Shown here piece by piece: positions 36,699-50,322 of a stretch of 64,000 nt of DNA. A program made the translations under genes and the position numbers. The notes below the pieces were generated by a model. The model did no database searches and was not told the DNA's origin. It saw only the letters and a program-made list of their open reading frames with translations. Each line of letters starts with the position of its first letter. Position 1 is the stretch's first letter. This DNA comes from Lathyrus oleraceus (lineage: Eukaryota; Streptophyta; Magnoliopsida; Fabales; Fabaceae): positions 297,619,536 through 297,683,535 of the forward strand of contig NC_066581.1 in assembly GCF_024323335.1 (NCBI RefSeq), read 5' to 3'.

Positions 36699-37594
36699 GA
36701 GTGCCTTATTGATGATCAAACATTGTCCGTAACTGGATGACCATAAAGACAGTTAATGGGTACTCCACGAAGCATGCTAAGGGACATGAGTGACCTAGAT
36801 GAAATTTGCCCATCATGCGTAACAGGATAAATGTCTATGGGCCCAATATTGAACTGGACAAGGATGACACGGTCTATGCCTTGTGTTCAATATAGACATA
36901 AGAGCTAAAGGGTAATTGTACACATAAGTATTATCACAAAAGGATTTGTCAGATCACATCACATTTTCGTGTCTTGGGTAGCAGTGATGTGTTGCTAGAT
37001 ACCGCTCACTGTTTATTATGTTAAATGTGTGATTTAATATAATTGCCAATGTCGCGAAAACCTACAGGGTCACACACAAAAGGATGGATTGATGAGAGAT
37101 AACGTAACTAAGGAATACCGTAATGTATGGTGCACTTAAGTGAATTGTAGAACATCGTAAGGTACGGTGTACTTAAGTAGAATACAAAATATGGTAAGGT
37201 ACCACGCACTTAAGTGATTTTGGCATATTATAAGATATGGGCCACATACACTTGAGTGGGCTTTTTAGCTTGCAGCCCACACAAGTGGTTCTATAAATAG
37301 AACCCTTGTGTAGAAGCATTTGCGCAGTTGCAATTTTGTTTCTCTCTCTCTCTCTCTCACTCAAAGCCTTCATTCGTAGCAGCTAGTACTGAGATTGAAG
37401 GAATCCGTTCGTGTGGACTGAGTAGAGGCATTGTCATCGTTCAACGTTCGTGATCGCTCCGTAGATCTGCATCAAAGGTTACAATTGCCACAAGAGGTAA
37501 CGATTTTATCACTGATCATGCCCATTCGTAAGGATCACTAAAGGAGAAAATTTAAATTCCGCTGCTTTTTGGATCGCTCTTCTCCTTCAAGGTG

Positions 37595-39230
37595 GTGAAT
37601 TGTTGTGGGGAATACGATGACGAAGCAAGTTGGCGTGGATCCGTCAAATACCGCGGCTCAGATACAAATTGTTGAGTTGTTACCGACCTAAACCATGCCA
37701 TATATTGTTGAGTGGGTCTTGCACCTTGGATGACTGGTTCGTTCAAGATGTGTTGTCGTCGATTCCTCCATTGACGACACATGTCTTTTGCAAAGTCTCT
37801 CCAGTCAGAATAATCCCACTATGTATCAACCCTTTTTTGATGCCAATTCCCCAAACATGTGGGAGATTCTGTAATCTGTTGTAGCATTCGGAACTACAGT
37901 TTGACCCGGTCACTCTGGTGCATTTCCACCGTAGTGAATCGGATAATCGATGTCTTCGTTGTCCAAACTGCAGCATCGTCATGGTTCACATCATGATTCA
38001 GACCCAGATATGGCCTCCAAACAAACTGTAAAACAATATGAAATGGTTATATGGAAAATAATTTGAGAAGTATTTTTAAATTAAAATATAGTTCGGTAGG
38101 ATTATTACATCGTCATGTCCAATGTGGTCCAATAGATTTCGATAGACTACAATAGCGTGTTTCGAACACCTGTTGTAGTTCATTCCCCTTACTAACCACC
38201 TAAGATAAAAAAGAAGTGAAAAATATTATTTAATGTTAATTATAATAATAAATATAATTAACTAAATGGTGAATGGTAAAGTATTAGACTTACTTGGTTG
38301 CAAACGGGAACACGAATGGACGCTCATTTATCGGGGCGAGCGACGACATCCTTGACCACCCCCAAGCTTGAAGCAAATACGCATATGAAAAAAAATACGG
38401 GTATTCTTTTTTGCAGTTCTACACATTGCATTATATAGATGGGTCAATACAGCTGAACCCCAACTATAAGTGTTTACCTTATTAATGTTGCGTAATAAAG
38501 GTAAATACATTATATTCACAGAATTACCTGTACTTTCTGGAAACAAAAAGTTACCAAATAAAATCATAATATAACACCGAGCTTTTATTATTTTCTCATA
38601 TTTAGTTGAATCGTCGGACAATACTATACTGGCATAATATTGTTTTAGGTATTTTAAATTTATACCTTGCCCCCTTGCTTGACCGGATGTGTCTCCCTCA
38701 GTTTCGTCGTCTAACAAAGGGGCGTCCAATAATTCATTGTAGATATTGTTGTCTTGGTTAACTCGACCATTCACTGCCTTTCCGTTTATACGGAGACCCA
38801 ACAACATGTACACGTCCTCAAGTGTGACGGTACACTCACCAATCGGAAGGTGAAATGTGTGGGTCTCGGGTCTCCACCTCTCCAACAAAGCCAGAATGAA
38901 CTTGTAGTCCACTGAGTACGAAACAATGTTTAGTAGATTTCCAAATCCACATCCTCTAATATATGGTTCTATTAAAGGATCGTGGGATACATATTCATAT
39001 ACACGGCATCTAAACCGCTTCGGATCCTAATAACAAAAAAGTAAGAAAATACAATTAGAAGAAGAAATACATACTCAACAAACACACATTTATAAGAAGT
39101 AAGAAAAACATAGAAAGTAAAAAGAGAGAGACAACAAAGGTATAAGACAAAAAACATAAAAAGTAAAAAGAGAGAGATAACATACAAATGCCGAGATATT
39201 CTCAAGTGTGCCTTTGTGTTCATCGCTCAT
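37595..39230 (-). pseudogene. Plant mobile domain protein, N-terminal and central part
   Basis: Inferred exons on the minus strand are 39230-39186, 39026-38294, 38199-38109 and 38025 to 37590, all with GT/AG borders and matching phases. The protein starts MSDEHKGTLEN. Exon 2 holds the PMD signature region LLERWRPETHTFHLPIGECT with VTLEDVYMLLGLRI, then YLPLLRNINKVNTYSWGSAV. A one-base loss in an A run (38388-38395) shifts the frame; the other frame then continues AYLLQAWGWSRMSSLAP and INERPFVFPFATK. Exon 4 has two premature TAG codons (apparently CAG originally) before WDYSDWRDFAKDMCRQWRNR. The gene is then cut by copia at the AGGTG target and ends at 12705. PMD proteins are nuclear plant proteins with TE-borne and host (MAIN/MAIL) members; biochemical role uncertain. 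Confidence 0.88.
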
Positions 39231-40228
39231 AGTCAACAAATACATGATTTGATTTTGCAAAGCTTGAGTGTGGTAGATGAAATAAGTGTGGTAGAAGAAT
39301 TTAATTGAGTATTGATGAAGATAATTTGATATTGTTGATATGAGAGGCTATTTATAGATGAATGAGTGAGTAGGTTTTCAACCTAAAATGAATGTGATTG
39401 GTTGCATTGAATGACAAGAGGAGACAAGGGAATGACAAAATTCAGAATGCATGTGAGACAAAGCATGTGAAAAATCTCTTCTTGGCGCATGTGAAGAAAC
39501 CACATGCAAGGGAAGAGGCGCCCTTCCTCTTGGCGCCTACATGTGATTCCTCACATGCAAGGAAGAGGCACCCTTCCTCTAGGCGCCTTAGTGTAGGGCA
39601 ATGGGAAGGGGCGCCCTTCCTAGTGGCGCATAAGGCCATTTTTTGTGAAGAGGCGCTCAACCCTTTGGCGCCTCAGTTACTTTATGGTGCCTAGGGAATG
39701 GGCGCCTAGGTGGGAATCTTAGGGCTCAGGGTTCAGAGATTCTTTGATTCCCGGGCGCATGTGTGTTCTTATCACTCTTTTCTCTACATGCTGGATTCTT
39801 TCTACTGCATGCATGGTCAAGTCTGTACAGACAATGACCAAGTTATCAATGCAACGACCAACTTAGCAATGACCGAGCTATTTATGTTGTGCAGATGAAC
39901 AACTTAGCAATGCATTCAATTCCATTCAAGCTATCCACATATTTAATATTTCAAGAAAATGTCTTCCACATAACATTACATGATCAGTGCCCATGTCGAA
40001 GGTGAAATATTTGATCATCAGTTGTTAGGTTTTTGTTTTTGAAACACATAGGTAACCCGGTTTACAATAAATCGACGATGAAATTTTTCACATCTGAAAC
40101 AAAGAATAGAAAAGAAATTGCAGTGCAGTAATGTGGGTCAGATCATCTATAAAAATCCAGTTTGGTTTGCAGAAAACCAGGTAAAATTTTATCAGAAGAA
40201 GATTTGAGATGATGATGATGTTCAGCAT
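39231..40228. other. Divergent spacer between PMD and MURA genes
   Basis: Holds the 5' ends of both MULE genes. 39231-39470 is AT-rich and would be the PMD promoter. 39480-39710 is a GGCGCC-rich array (listed separately). 39750-40228 is the likely MURA leader. Apparent frames here are not coding. Confidence 0.6.
39480..39710. repeat. GGCGCC-type repeat cluster in the MULE divergent spacer
   Basis: About eleven imperfect units carrying GGCGCC, GGCGCA, GGCGCT or GGTGCC, alternating with CCTTCCT and CACATG words (for example GAGGCGCCCTTCCTCTTGGC). The same core and arrangement occur in both terminal inverted repeats. It may be a transposase- or host-factor-binding region shared between ends and promoter; inference. 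Confidence 0.7.
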
Positions 40229-42331
40229 ATGTTTGTGAGTCACGAACAATCCGGTTACAACGATATAAAGTTGTATATATTACCACATCAACAACAGGTG
40301 TCTCAGTACATTGATCAATCACAAGTGTTTTGTGAGACTGATGACGAACAAGCTGAGGTGAATGTTCCAGACGACGAAGAAGAAGAACCTGAGATCATGG
40401 TTGATTCGATGGTGAACGCTGAAGAGGAAGAGGAGACAATACCAGCAAGCCATGTATACTGCCCACCCTAACATATGACAAGGTTAAATTTGGGTTCAGA
40501 TGAACCTTCAGCAGATGTATGGTACAATCCTTACGTGCAGATGCAAGGATCTCTGAAACAAGGAGACACATTTCGCACCAAAGAGGAATGTGTAAAAGCC
40601 ATTAAGAAATTCCACATGCAACTATCAGCTGATTTTAGAGTTGACAGAACTGACGCATCGAGGTATAAAGTTTATTGTCCGAATGAGCACTGCCTTTTTA
40701 GGTTGTCAGCTTCGTATTGGAAGAGGAGCGAGTCTTGGGAGATTGGATCAATGGGTCCAGATCACACATGCATGCTGACAAACCCAATGCAGGATCATCG
40801 TAAATTAAGCTCTCAGCTAATATGCGATGAAATATTGTCTGTCATTGGCGACAATCCGTCGTTAAAGGTGAGTACAATAATCTCGCATATTAGGGCAGAG
40901 TACGAGTACACTCCATCATATAGGAAGGCATGGATAGCTAGAACAAAAGCTGTAGAAAAAGTGTTTGGGAATTGGGAGGAGTCTTACAAACAACTTCCAA
41001 AATACTTGTTGGCTCTAAAACAATATGCTCCCAGGACAATTGTCAAGATGGAAACATTGTCGGCCTATACACCGGATGGTACGTGTGCTGTTGGAAATAG
41101 AATATTTCACCGTCTATTCTGGGCGTATCAACCATGTATCATAGGTTTTTCTTTCTGTAAACCAATTATACAAATTGGTGGTACATGGTTGTACGGAAAA
41201 TAAAAAGGAACGTTACTGATGGCAGTGACACAAGATGGGAACAACAATATTTTTCCAATCGCCTTTGCCCTAGTTGAAGGGGAAACTGCTGAAGGATGGA
41301 GTTTTTTCCTAAGAAATCTCTGATTGCACGTTGCACCTCAGCCTAACTTGTGTTTGATCTCCAACAGACACCCCTCAATCATCAGTGCATATAACAACAT
41401 TGATAATGGTTGGCAAAATCCTCCTTCGACGCATGTGTTATGTATTAGACATATTGCTCAGAATTTTATGCGGGAAATCAAAGATAAGACGTTGCGGAAG
41501 AAGGTTGTCAATACAGGTTACGCATTATCAGAACCTTCTTTCAAACACTACCGCGAGGAAATAAGATTATCAAACGAAGATGTGGTATGGTGGATCGATA
41601 GTATTCTGTTGGAGAAGTGGACTAGGGCATACGACAACGGTCAGTGTTGGGGCCACATGACACAAATCTTGTGGAATCAATGAACTCTGTCTTCAAAGGC
41701 ATTTGTAACCTACCAATAACCGCTTTGCTGCAAGCTACATATTTCAGGCTAGGGGTGTTGTGTGAAACAAAACGCTTAAAATGGAGTTCAGTGTTGCAAT
41801 CTAGACAATTGTTCAGTGATGCTTCAATGAAATTCATCAGACATGAAGCTGCCAAAGCAAACACACACGTGGTTACGGTATTTGACCGAACTAAAGGTTG
41901 GTTTAGTGTTTCTGAGTCCATGGATCACAATTAGGGCATGCCGATGGAACAATACAGAGTCGAACTAGATAGAGGTTGGTGCGACTGCGGAAAGTTCCAA
42001 GCCTTTCGTACCCCCTGCTCCCATGTCATTGCGGCATGCTCAGAGGTTCGAAGGGATCCATCCTACTTGCTATCTGAAGTTTACAAAGTCGTCAGCCTTT
42101 CAAATGTTTATAAAATTAGTGAAAAAAGAGGATTATTGGCCAGAATATCAAGGGGACATCGTCTGGCACAACGAAGTTATGCGAAGGAAGAAAAAGGGCC
42201 GCCCTAACAGCACCCGGATTCGAACCAAAATGGATACGGCGAACAAAATGGTTAGACTATGTAGTTCATGCCGTCAACCATGTCACAATCGTAATAAATG
42301 TCATAGTGTTGGAACGAGCGCAACCAGATAA
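40229..42331 (+). pseudogene. MURA-type MULE transposase
   Basis: Order of domains: acidic N-terminus (40300-40460); MuDR DNA-binding region with a Cys/His motif (CPNEHC ... GPDHTC, about 40678-40770); MULE DDE domain; SWIM zinc finger CDCGKFQAFRTPCSH (about 41973); then KKKGRPNSTR and a terminal zinc-knuckle segment CSSCRQPCHNRNKC. In-frame stops lie at 40469, 41201, 41321 and 41932. Frameshifts lie near 41640 and between about 42080 and 42110. The first catalytic Asp, normally in an IDGT context, is Gly (GGT at 41177). The second, normally in SDRH, is Asn (AAC at 41363). The Glu in LVESMNS (41674) remains. The protein is thus dead by several independent lesions. It is divergent from the PMD gene. 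Confidence 0.93.
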
Positions 42332-42921
42332 ATTTACATGTACCTCTATTGCAATATATGAAAAACTAAATTTATTTCATATTAGACGTCTGTGACGAAA
42401 GTACCATTACATAAACAGTAACACAGATAATTGTAACAAATACAATACAAAAACTATGCAATTATAACCATCAAAACAATTTTGAACATGTAATGCATCA
42501 TCCTACGAGCGTCTTGGTCGGTCTTAATATCCACTGATTCGCGCACTTCTCTATGTTGGTTGAACATGGACACAAGCCATTGTATTCTTCTAATCCGTTC
42601 ACCCTCTCCAATTTCTCCCTCTAACCAACTGTACAACGTCCGATTAAGACGTTCAAACGTATCTGTGTTCGAAAGTCAAACCTGTATCAGAGCCGCAACG
42701 ACAGAAAGTATTACATCAGCGTTTCATTTCTGAATGTATGCAGACATTGTTGAAACAGAAAGAATTGAAATTGATGGTTGAAGTAGACAAATTATGGTAT
42801 TAGGAGATGAGTTTGAGTGAAAAATATTGTATCCAAGGCGTGGTATTTATAGAGACGGAACATCTATTGTACAAAACTTGTGGGCGCCTGAGGGATTGGC
42901 GCCCACATGACCATCACATGC
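42332..42921. other. MURA 3' flank to right TIR
   Basis: Non-coding, AT-rich. A minus-strand open stretch at 42454-42636 has no recognisable motif. It may be the remains of untranslated sequence of the MULE. Confidence 0.4.
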
Positions 42922-43202
42922 AGGCGCCAGATGAATTGGTGCCCACCAACCAAAACAGACTAAGGCGCCACTATCATTGGCGTCTCCTCGTGAGGCCCAA
43001 TGCAGGCGCCACTAGTATTAGCGCCTCCTCATGAGGAGCCTAATGCATGCGCTAATGCTATTGGCGCCTCCTCTTTAATCATCGGGGATGCGCCAATTCA
43101 TCTGGCGCATCCTCTACCAAACTTGATTATTTTGGTATTTTTTTGAATAATTGGTTATTTTAAAAAAAAATTGAAAAAAATGGTTATTTTCAAAAAAAAA
43201 TC
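42922..43202 (-). repeat. MULE right terminal inverted repeat
   Basis: Inverted copy of the left end with additional GGCGCC modules (at 42922, 42964, 43006 and 43063). It ends in an A-rich stretch and TC, followed by the ATAAAAAAT target copy. Confidence 0.85.
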
Positions 43203-45111
43203 ATAAAAAATGGTCACCCATATAAATTATCAACTAAAAATAAGATATCGTATTTACTTATACTTAAAGATATAGACTTAAAGAGTTAAATTACGTTCAT
43301 AAGATCTATAATAAAAACATTAAGTTCATAATATTTATATTTTGAAAAAACCAAACATATTTTTTATGTATATTATTTTGTGTTTATTTTGACAATATGA
43401 TGCAAAAATAAGAATTTAGACCGAATAAATATATAAAAGGGCAATACAATATATTATTTTAATCAAATATGATGTCACTAAAGAAAATTTTATGTAATAC
43501 TTCGTATGAAAAATTGTATAAATTACAAATATTATGTTAAAATAAATTATGCGAGGAATCATATCTCTTGATTATAAGAAATTTATTAGTAGTTGTTAGA
43601 CATTATTGAGAGAGTACAACAATAGAAATCAATTTTTTGAAATTCTCCATTCAATTTTAATTGTACATCTGATTTTTAAGCCCATATGGTTTGACTCTTG
43701 ATCCACAAGTATATGATTCTAGAGAAGACTTTAAATATCACAACAATATAATAAAAAAGACAGAAAAATTAATCTTTAATCTCATTTCTTAAACTTATCT
43801 TGATATTTTCATCTCATAGAAGAAGATATGAGAGAAAAAATTATTAAATATTACAAATTCATATAGCTAACAAAAAAAACTAATTAATTAACAAAAATAG
43901 GTTCTTCATAGAATTCATGTTAGTGAATTACAAATATGACAGGCCTATAGAAGCTAAAATATTCAAGGTTTGTAGCATAACATATAATCTCCACTATCTA
44001 AAATTAAGTATTTCTCATCAATTTCATAATATAGGTGAAACCTTCCACTTCTTGTTTGAAGAAAAATGACACGTGTTTCAATTCTAGAATGAATCAGAAA
44101 AGAGCCTTAATTTTGAAATTGTTTGGTAAAGGAAAGAGCTCAAAGTAATTTTAAGTTGCAGCATAAAACCACAATTCCGAAATTAGTTATTTTTCATTGC
44201 AAATGTTGCTATAAAATCTCACAATTGTCAGCAATTTTTCTATTGTTGTATAAATATTCCATACAAACTGACCGGAAATAAGAAGCATACTACTATTGTT
44301 CATCCTTACTAAAACACTTCACTAAAACACCTTTAGTAAAAATACCAACTCAAAATCCTAAGAAAAAGAACAGGCAAGAAAAAAATGGAAAATGTAAAAA
44401 ATACTACCTCATTAGTAGCAAGGCCAGTGTCATTTTTTTGCAGTAAATTTCCAAGTCATTGTGGTCACCATCTTTGCTTCCCATCACTCGAAGAAGACTC
44501 TGCCAAGCCGGATCAATTCAAGATACTATCCCTTCTCTAAATCTATACCGGAGAAACTGCCAGAACCTCAAAATCTCCCTGAGAAATTACCAACCACGAA
44601 AAATTCATATCAGACATCAAACAAATTAAGAATTTTACACAGTAATTGAAACTCAATAAAAATTACAAACTCAAAAAAGCGATGACAGTGACATAATTGA
44701 TGTAGTGTAAGATCAAGCTCACGAACACCGTCAATGAAACATCAAAATAAGAATGAATAAAGGGATTTTTTTTAATCTAAGATGAAAATAAAGGAAATGG
44801 CTACAAATAAAAAAAAGAGGAAAATATACCATATATTTGTAAAAATTGATATATTTTGGAAAAGAAAAAGTAGACATGTAGTCAAACATTGTCTATTGCC
44901 TCAGATCAGGAAAAGCCAATAACAACAATTTGAATGGTGTGACTTTTTAAATGGTATGTCTCCAATGGTATAGAAGTTAGAATGGAGAAGGATAAAATAA
45001 AAAGAGAACAACAGAGAAGGAAAGAAGGGAGAGGAATGACCATAAGAGAGATTTTCTGAAGAGGGATAAACGTAAATGGAAAATGAAAAGGTTAAGAATA
45101 GTTGCAGTGAG
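43203..45111. repeat. Host block copy 1, right part
   Basis: Matches 53236-55125 in block copy 3 with high similarity over about 1.9 kb. It contains no supported gene. It begins with the target duplication of the MULE and ends where the large inverted repeat starts, so the MULE insertion separates it from 7780-12317. Confidence 0.88.
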
Positions 45112-46830
<1,719 letters not shown>

Positions 46831-48033
46831 AATGTAAAATTGTTTTATTAAGTTTTACAAAAAAAATATGTTAATTCAAATAAACATGTCCTTAAAAAAT
46901 TAGATCGATATGTAACATGAAATATGGTAATTAGATATATATATTTTAGTATGCATTAATTATAAAGATAACCATAATATTAAAAATGGAATAAATAATT
47001 TTAAATTGTAATTATAATTTAAAAAAAATTGTATTTTTAATATGGCATACATCTGTACCACATCTAATTATTTATTTGTTTAAAATAATTAATGAGTAAC
47101 TTATTATATTATAATAAGTTATAAAAATTTGGTGAAAAAATAATCATTTATTTTATGTAAAAGATATGTGAAAAAGTTGATGAGACTCTTAAGACGATAT
47201 TTTTATTAATCTTAAAAGACATGTAAATTCTCTCGAGTCGAGTAATATGAAGATTAATAGTAGTACATTAAAAAAAATAAAAAAATATATAAAGATACAT
47301 ATTTAGATAGTTAAATATAGTTTTATGAATTTGTGATTTTGACCATAATATTATTTATCAACCATACACTTCTTTCCATTTATATTTTCTTTATCAACAG
47401 TAGTCTTTTTTTTTATTTATAAAAATATTAGTATTAATAATACATTTTTTTTTCATTTATAAAAATATTTGTATTAATAATATACTTTCTTTCGTTATTA
47501 TAAAAATATTTGTATCAACAATACACTTTTTTCGTTTATAAAAATAACATCATTTATCAACAATACACTTTTTTCGTTTATAAAAATAACATCGTTTATT
47601 AATAATATACTTTCTTTCGTTTTTATAAAAATATTTATATTAAACAATAAATTCTTTTACCTATATAAAATTAATTTTGTTTTAGCTTTCATTTATAAAA
47701 ATATTTGTATCAAAAATAGAATTTTTTCCATAAAAAATAAGATCACTTAGTTAAAAAGAAATAGAGTTACTTAGTTAGGAGGTAAAAAAATCTGATTTAA
47801 AAAAATTGGTAAAAATATGATTAGAATTGATGGAATAATTATATAATGTTTGTTAAATTTTTATAGTATTTCATAATTCATTAAATATGTGATACCTAAT
47901 ATCGTTCAATTTAAGTGAGGGAAAGACTAGGGATATTAATATCATATATTATACTTTTTATCAAGCAATGAACCATTCTTTAATTAATATTAATATCATA
48001 CAAAACATATATTTGATATCTTTTGATACTAAA
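46831..48033. repeat. Host block copy 2 (truncated)
   Basis: Continues directly from the right palindrome arm and matches 7791-8990 and 51555-52600. It lacks the about 1.1 kb found only in copy 1 (8993-10108), as does copy 3. It is cut at GATACTAAA by the Helitron 3' end. Confidence 0.88.
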
Positions 48034-48042
48034 CTAGTAAAG

Positions 48043-48064
48043 GACCCGTGCGTTCGCACGGGTC
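48043..48064 (-). other. Helitron 3' terminal hairpin
   Basis: GACCCGTGCG-TT-CGCACGGGTC: a 10-bp perfect stem with a 2-base loop, a few bases from the CTAG end. This structure acts as the rolling-circle replication stop signal. Confidence 0.9.
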
Positions 48065-48118
48065 GCGCAAGTGGAATAATTTATTTTAAAAAAATTAAAA
48101 TATAATATATTTTTTGTT

Positions 48119-48121
48119 TAT

Positions 48122-48153
<32 letters not shown>

Positions 48154-48161
48154 ATATATAT

Positions 48162-48214
<53 letters not shown>
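48119..48214. repeat. AT-rich microsatellite inside the Helitron
   Basis: AT dinucleotide run interrupted by three TAAT steps. Confidence 0.95.
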
Positions 48215-48216
<2 letters not shown>

Positions 48217-49150
48217 TTGGATCAACGTACACAAATTTATTGCATAAGAGTTTTTTTTAATGTAATGGATGTTAAATGATCAATAAATGGGTTCAAAAAA
48301 TTTCCAAAAATAACTTTTTCCAGTTTGGGACATAATAAAGTAAAACATTATTAATTTATAGTAATATAATTTGCTTAATTTTTTTGTATACTATATTAAG
48401 GAAATAATCAAAAAATATAATACAAAAATATTTTTATAATTTATTGGTATATTGATATATAATAAACATTCCATTGTTAATGTTATGAATAAACATTCCA
48501 TTTATCATTGTGATTTTGGACATAAGAAATAAAAATATATTTATTTAGTAATGGATGAAATTTTCCAATCTGTTACTAATTTGAGGTATAAAAGCGCAAA
48601 TATTAACCTTCATAATAAATGATTATTTAACCAAAATACATAAACCATGTAAAAGAAATACCAGAACCTCGTTTGTTTTAAAATATAGTAATGAATACTA
48701 CCAAATGTTGAAATTAATTGCAATTGATACAGTAAGGTTTAATGCAACAAAAGATATTGAAACAAAAGGTTCACAATTTTAGTTAAAATTGTGAGAAATA
48801 AGTCCAGCAACAAAAATGATTTAACTTCGTACAATTCTTTGGTCCTTAAAAAACTAGGTTTATACAAAACCTGCCCGCAACCTTTTAGGAAGTGATGATT
48901 CATTATCCTATAAAAAACAATTACATCCATATAAACAAATGTTAAAACATAATGTATATTTTATACAACTCATTCAATAAAATTCTAATAATAAATAACG
49001 ATATTTGTTGATATAATATAACTAATGAAAAACTTACGTTCTATAAGTTTTCAAAAACTTCTTTGAACACGACGTTTGTTGTGGAATTCAATGGATGGTT
49101 ATCCTTGTCATGGATTAATATCTTAAGCCCTTTTTTGCTTTTGATCCTTG

Positions 49151-49891
49151 TCATGGAAAGGAGAATATCCTCCAAAATGCTTCACTCGGAGAAACGTACC
49201 TACAAATAATATAATGAAAGACAATGGATTTAAAATTAATAGAATGATTATTGTAGACAGAATATATAAATTTTATTATAACACATATAGTCAAAATAGT
49301 GTACATATAAAATTTTCTACACCATGCATGTAAAGAAAAATTGCACACTTTTAGTTGAAATAGATAAATTGCATGACATCATATTTCAAGTGATATATTA
49401 GAAACGTACCTACAATCAATATACTGTTTGATCTCATCAATATTCTGCGGCTGGTTGGAAGTTCCATCATCATTCGGTACAATGGCAGCGGTAATTCTGT
49501 CGTAACCTTTGTTGATGTACTTGAATAAGTACTTAATCGATGTCCTTTGATTGCACCATTCCATGTTTATGTGAGCTTGGTACTTTGTCAACAACTTTGC
49601 ATTGTATGGAACAACATTCCGGTTATCGACTTGAATTCCATTCTTAAGAACTGTATGTCCATTGTCCCTTCTTCTATATACCGGAAACCCATCTTGATCA
49701 ACAATTGTTTCGGGCTGAAACTGTTTTGGAAAATATTTAGAACATTTTCCATCTTTCATGCACGGCGAAGATCGATTTGCAAATCTACACGGGCCATGAA
49801 TCATGTGAGTTTTAACCAAATTATACAACTCTTCATTTGCAGCATTCTTCCTCCTCAAAACAGTTTTAAAATGTAATTCTTCATCTACCAT
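49151..49891 (-). pseudogene. Helitron Rep (helitron-like N domain) relic
   Basis: Exon-like part 49891-49410 encodes family-specific segments: VKTHMIHGPC, SPCMKDGKCSKYFPK, FPVYRRR, VPYN, then KYQAHINMEWCNQ and SIKYLFKYINKGYDR, then DEIKQYIDCR. A GT at 49408-49409 and an AG before 49199 allow the frame to go on as YVSPSEAFWRIFSFP up to TGA at 49151. The borders share the word AGGTACGTTTCT. Downstream at 49040-49130, fragments resembling the next conserved part (NVVFKEV) are visible. The rolling-circle catalytic and helicase regions that follow are missing. The N-terminus is also short of the family length. Confidence 0.92.
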
Positions 49892-50223
49892 TTTGAATAT
49901 TTTCTATTATAGTACTCACTCAGGCTCTATAATTCAAAATGATCATACTTGATCATACATCTGAAAAAATTACACATATATAACAGATATTATATATCTT
50001 CATCATTATAAATAAAACAAAAGATATATAATTTTATAGTGAATAAAAATATCAAATGTTCACCTGATAAAAAACATAACTTACATTGCCATGGCTTTAT
50101 TTGAATAAAGTTTTCTTACAGCTTTTGCTCATTCAACATGATAAGTTCATTTCTTGAATTTGGAATAATACTTGAAATGCTAATATATAATATATAAGGT
50201 ACATGTTAAGAATGTATCATTTC

Positions 50224-50322
<99 letters not shown>

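Larger units (their letters stand above)
13333..37589 (+). mobile_element. Ty1-copia retrotransposon inserted in the MULE PMD gene
   Basis: LTRs at 13333-14680 and 31948-37589 share TGTTGGTGTAAGCCCTAGAG at the start and TTCTCCTTCA at the end. Flanking target sites are GGGTG and AGGTG (one change). The primer site matches initiator Met tRNA, and a single gag-pol frame runs in the order gag, protease, integrase, RT, RNase H, which is the copia order. Removing nested insertions leaves about 8.2 kb. The long 1.35-kb LTR and gag type suggest the Angela/Tork side of the copia tree, but I cannot assign the lineage firmly. Confidence 0.93.
31948..37589 (+). repeat. Copia 3' LTR, interrupted by a 4.3-kb solo LTR
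   Basis: 31948-32409 and 36699-37589 together match the 5' LTR (13333-14680) across its whole length. The interruption is after GTCGAGTG. The TATA palindrome and CACTTAAGTG motifs are at 37130-37300. Confidence 0.93.
12327..43202 (+). mobile_element. Mutator-like element with MURA and PMD genes (nested host of other TEs)
   Basis: Long terminal inverted repeats (12327-12571 and 42922-43202) begin with a T-rich run, CAAAATAA-type words and the inner block TCAAGTTTGGTAGAGGATGC. The flanks are ATAAAGAGT (12318-12326) and ATAAAAAAT (43203-43211), a 9-bp duplication with two changes. Block copy 3 holds the empty target ATAAAAAAT at 53236-53244, followed by the same flank on each side. Without the copia insertion the element is about 6.6 kb. 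It encodes a MURA transposase (plus) and a plant mobile domain protein (minus), transcribed away from a shared GGCGCC-rich spacer. Both genes are broken, so it could move only with outside transposase. Confidence 0.9.

Noticed and set aside
36699..37589. Separate LTR fragment next to the PMD gene
   Set aside because: It is the second half of the copia 3' LTR, separated from its first half by the 4.3-kb solo LTR.
39398..39694. 98-codon open frame in the MULE spacer, and its antisense at 39442-39660
   Set aside because: Covers the GGCGCC repeat cluster; no motif and not conserved in the TIR copies.
42220..42245. B-box-like GGATTCGAACC as a tRNA gene
   Set aside because: Lies in the MURA coding relic; no acceptor or anticodon stem around it.
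44461..44649. Possible small gene conserved in block copies 1 and 3 (also 44901-45161 and 54903-55154)
   Set aside because: Frames are not kept between the copies (different stops and indels), so similarity reflects DNA duplication and not coding constraint.
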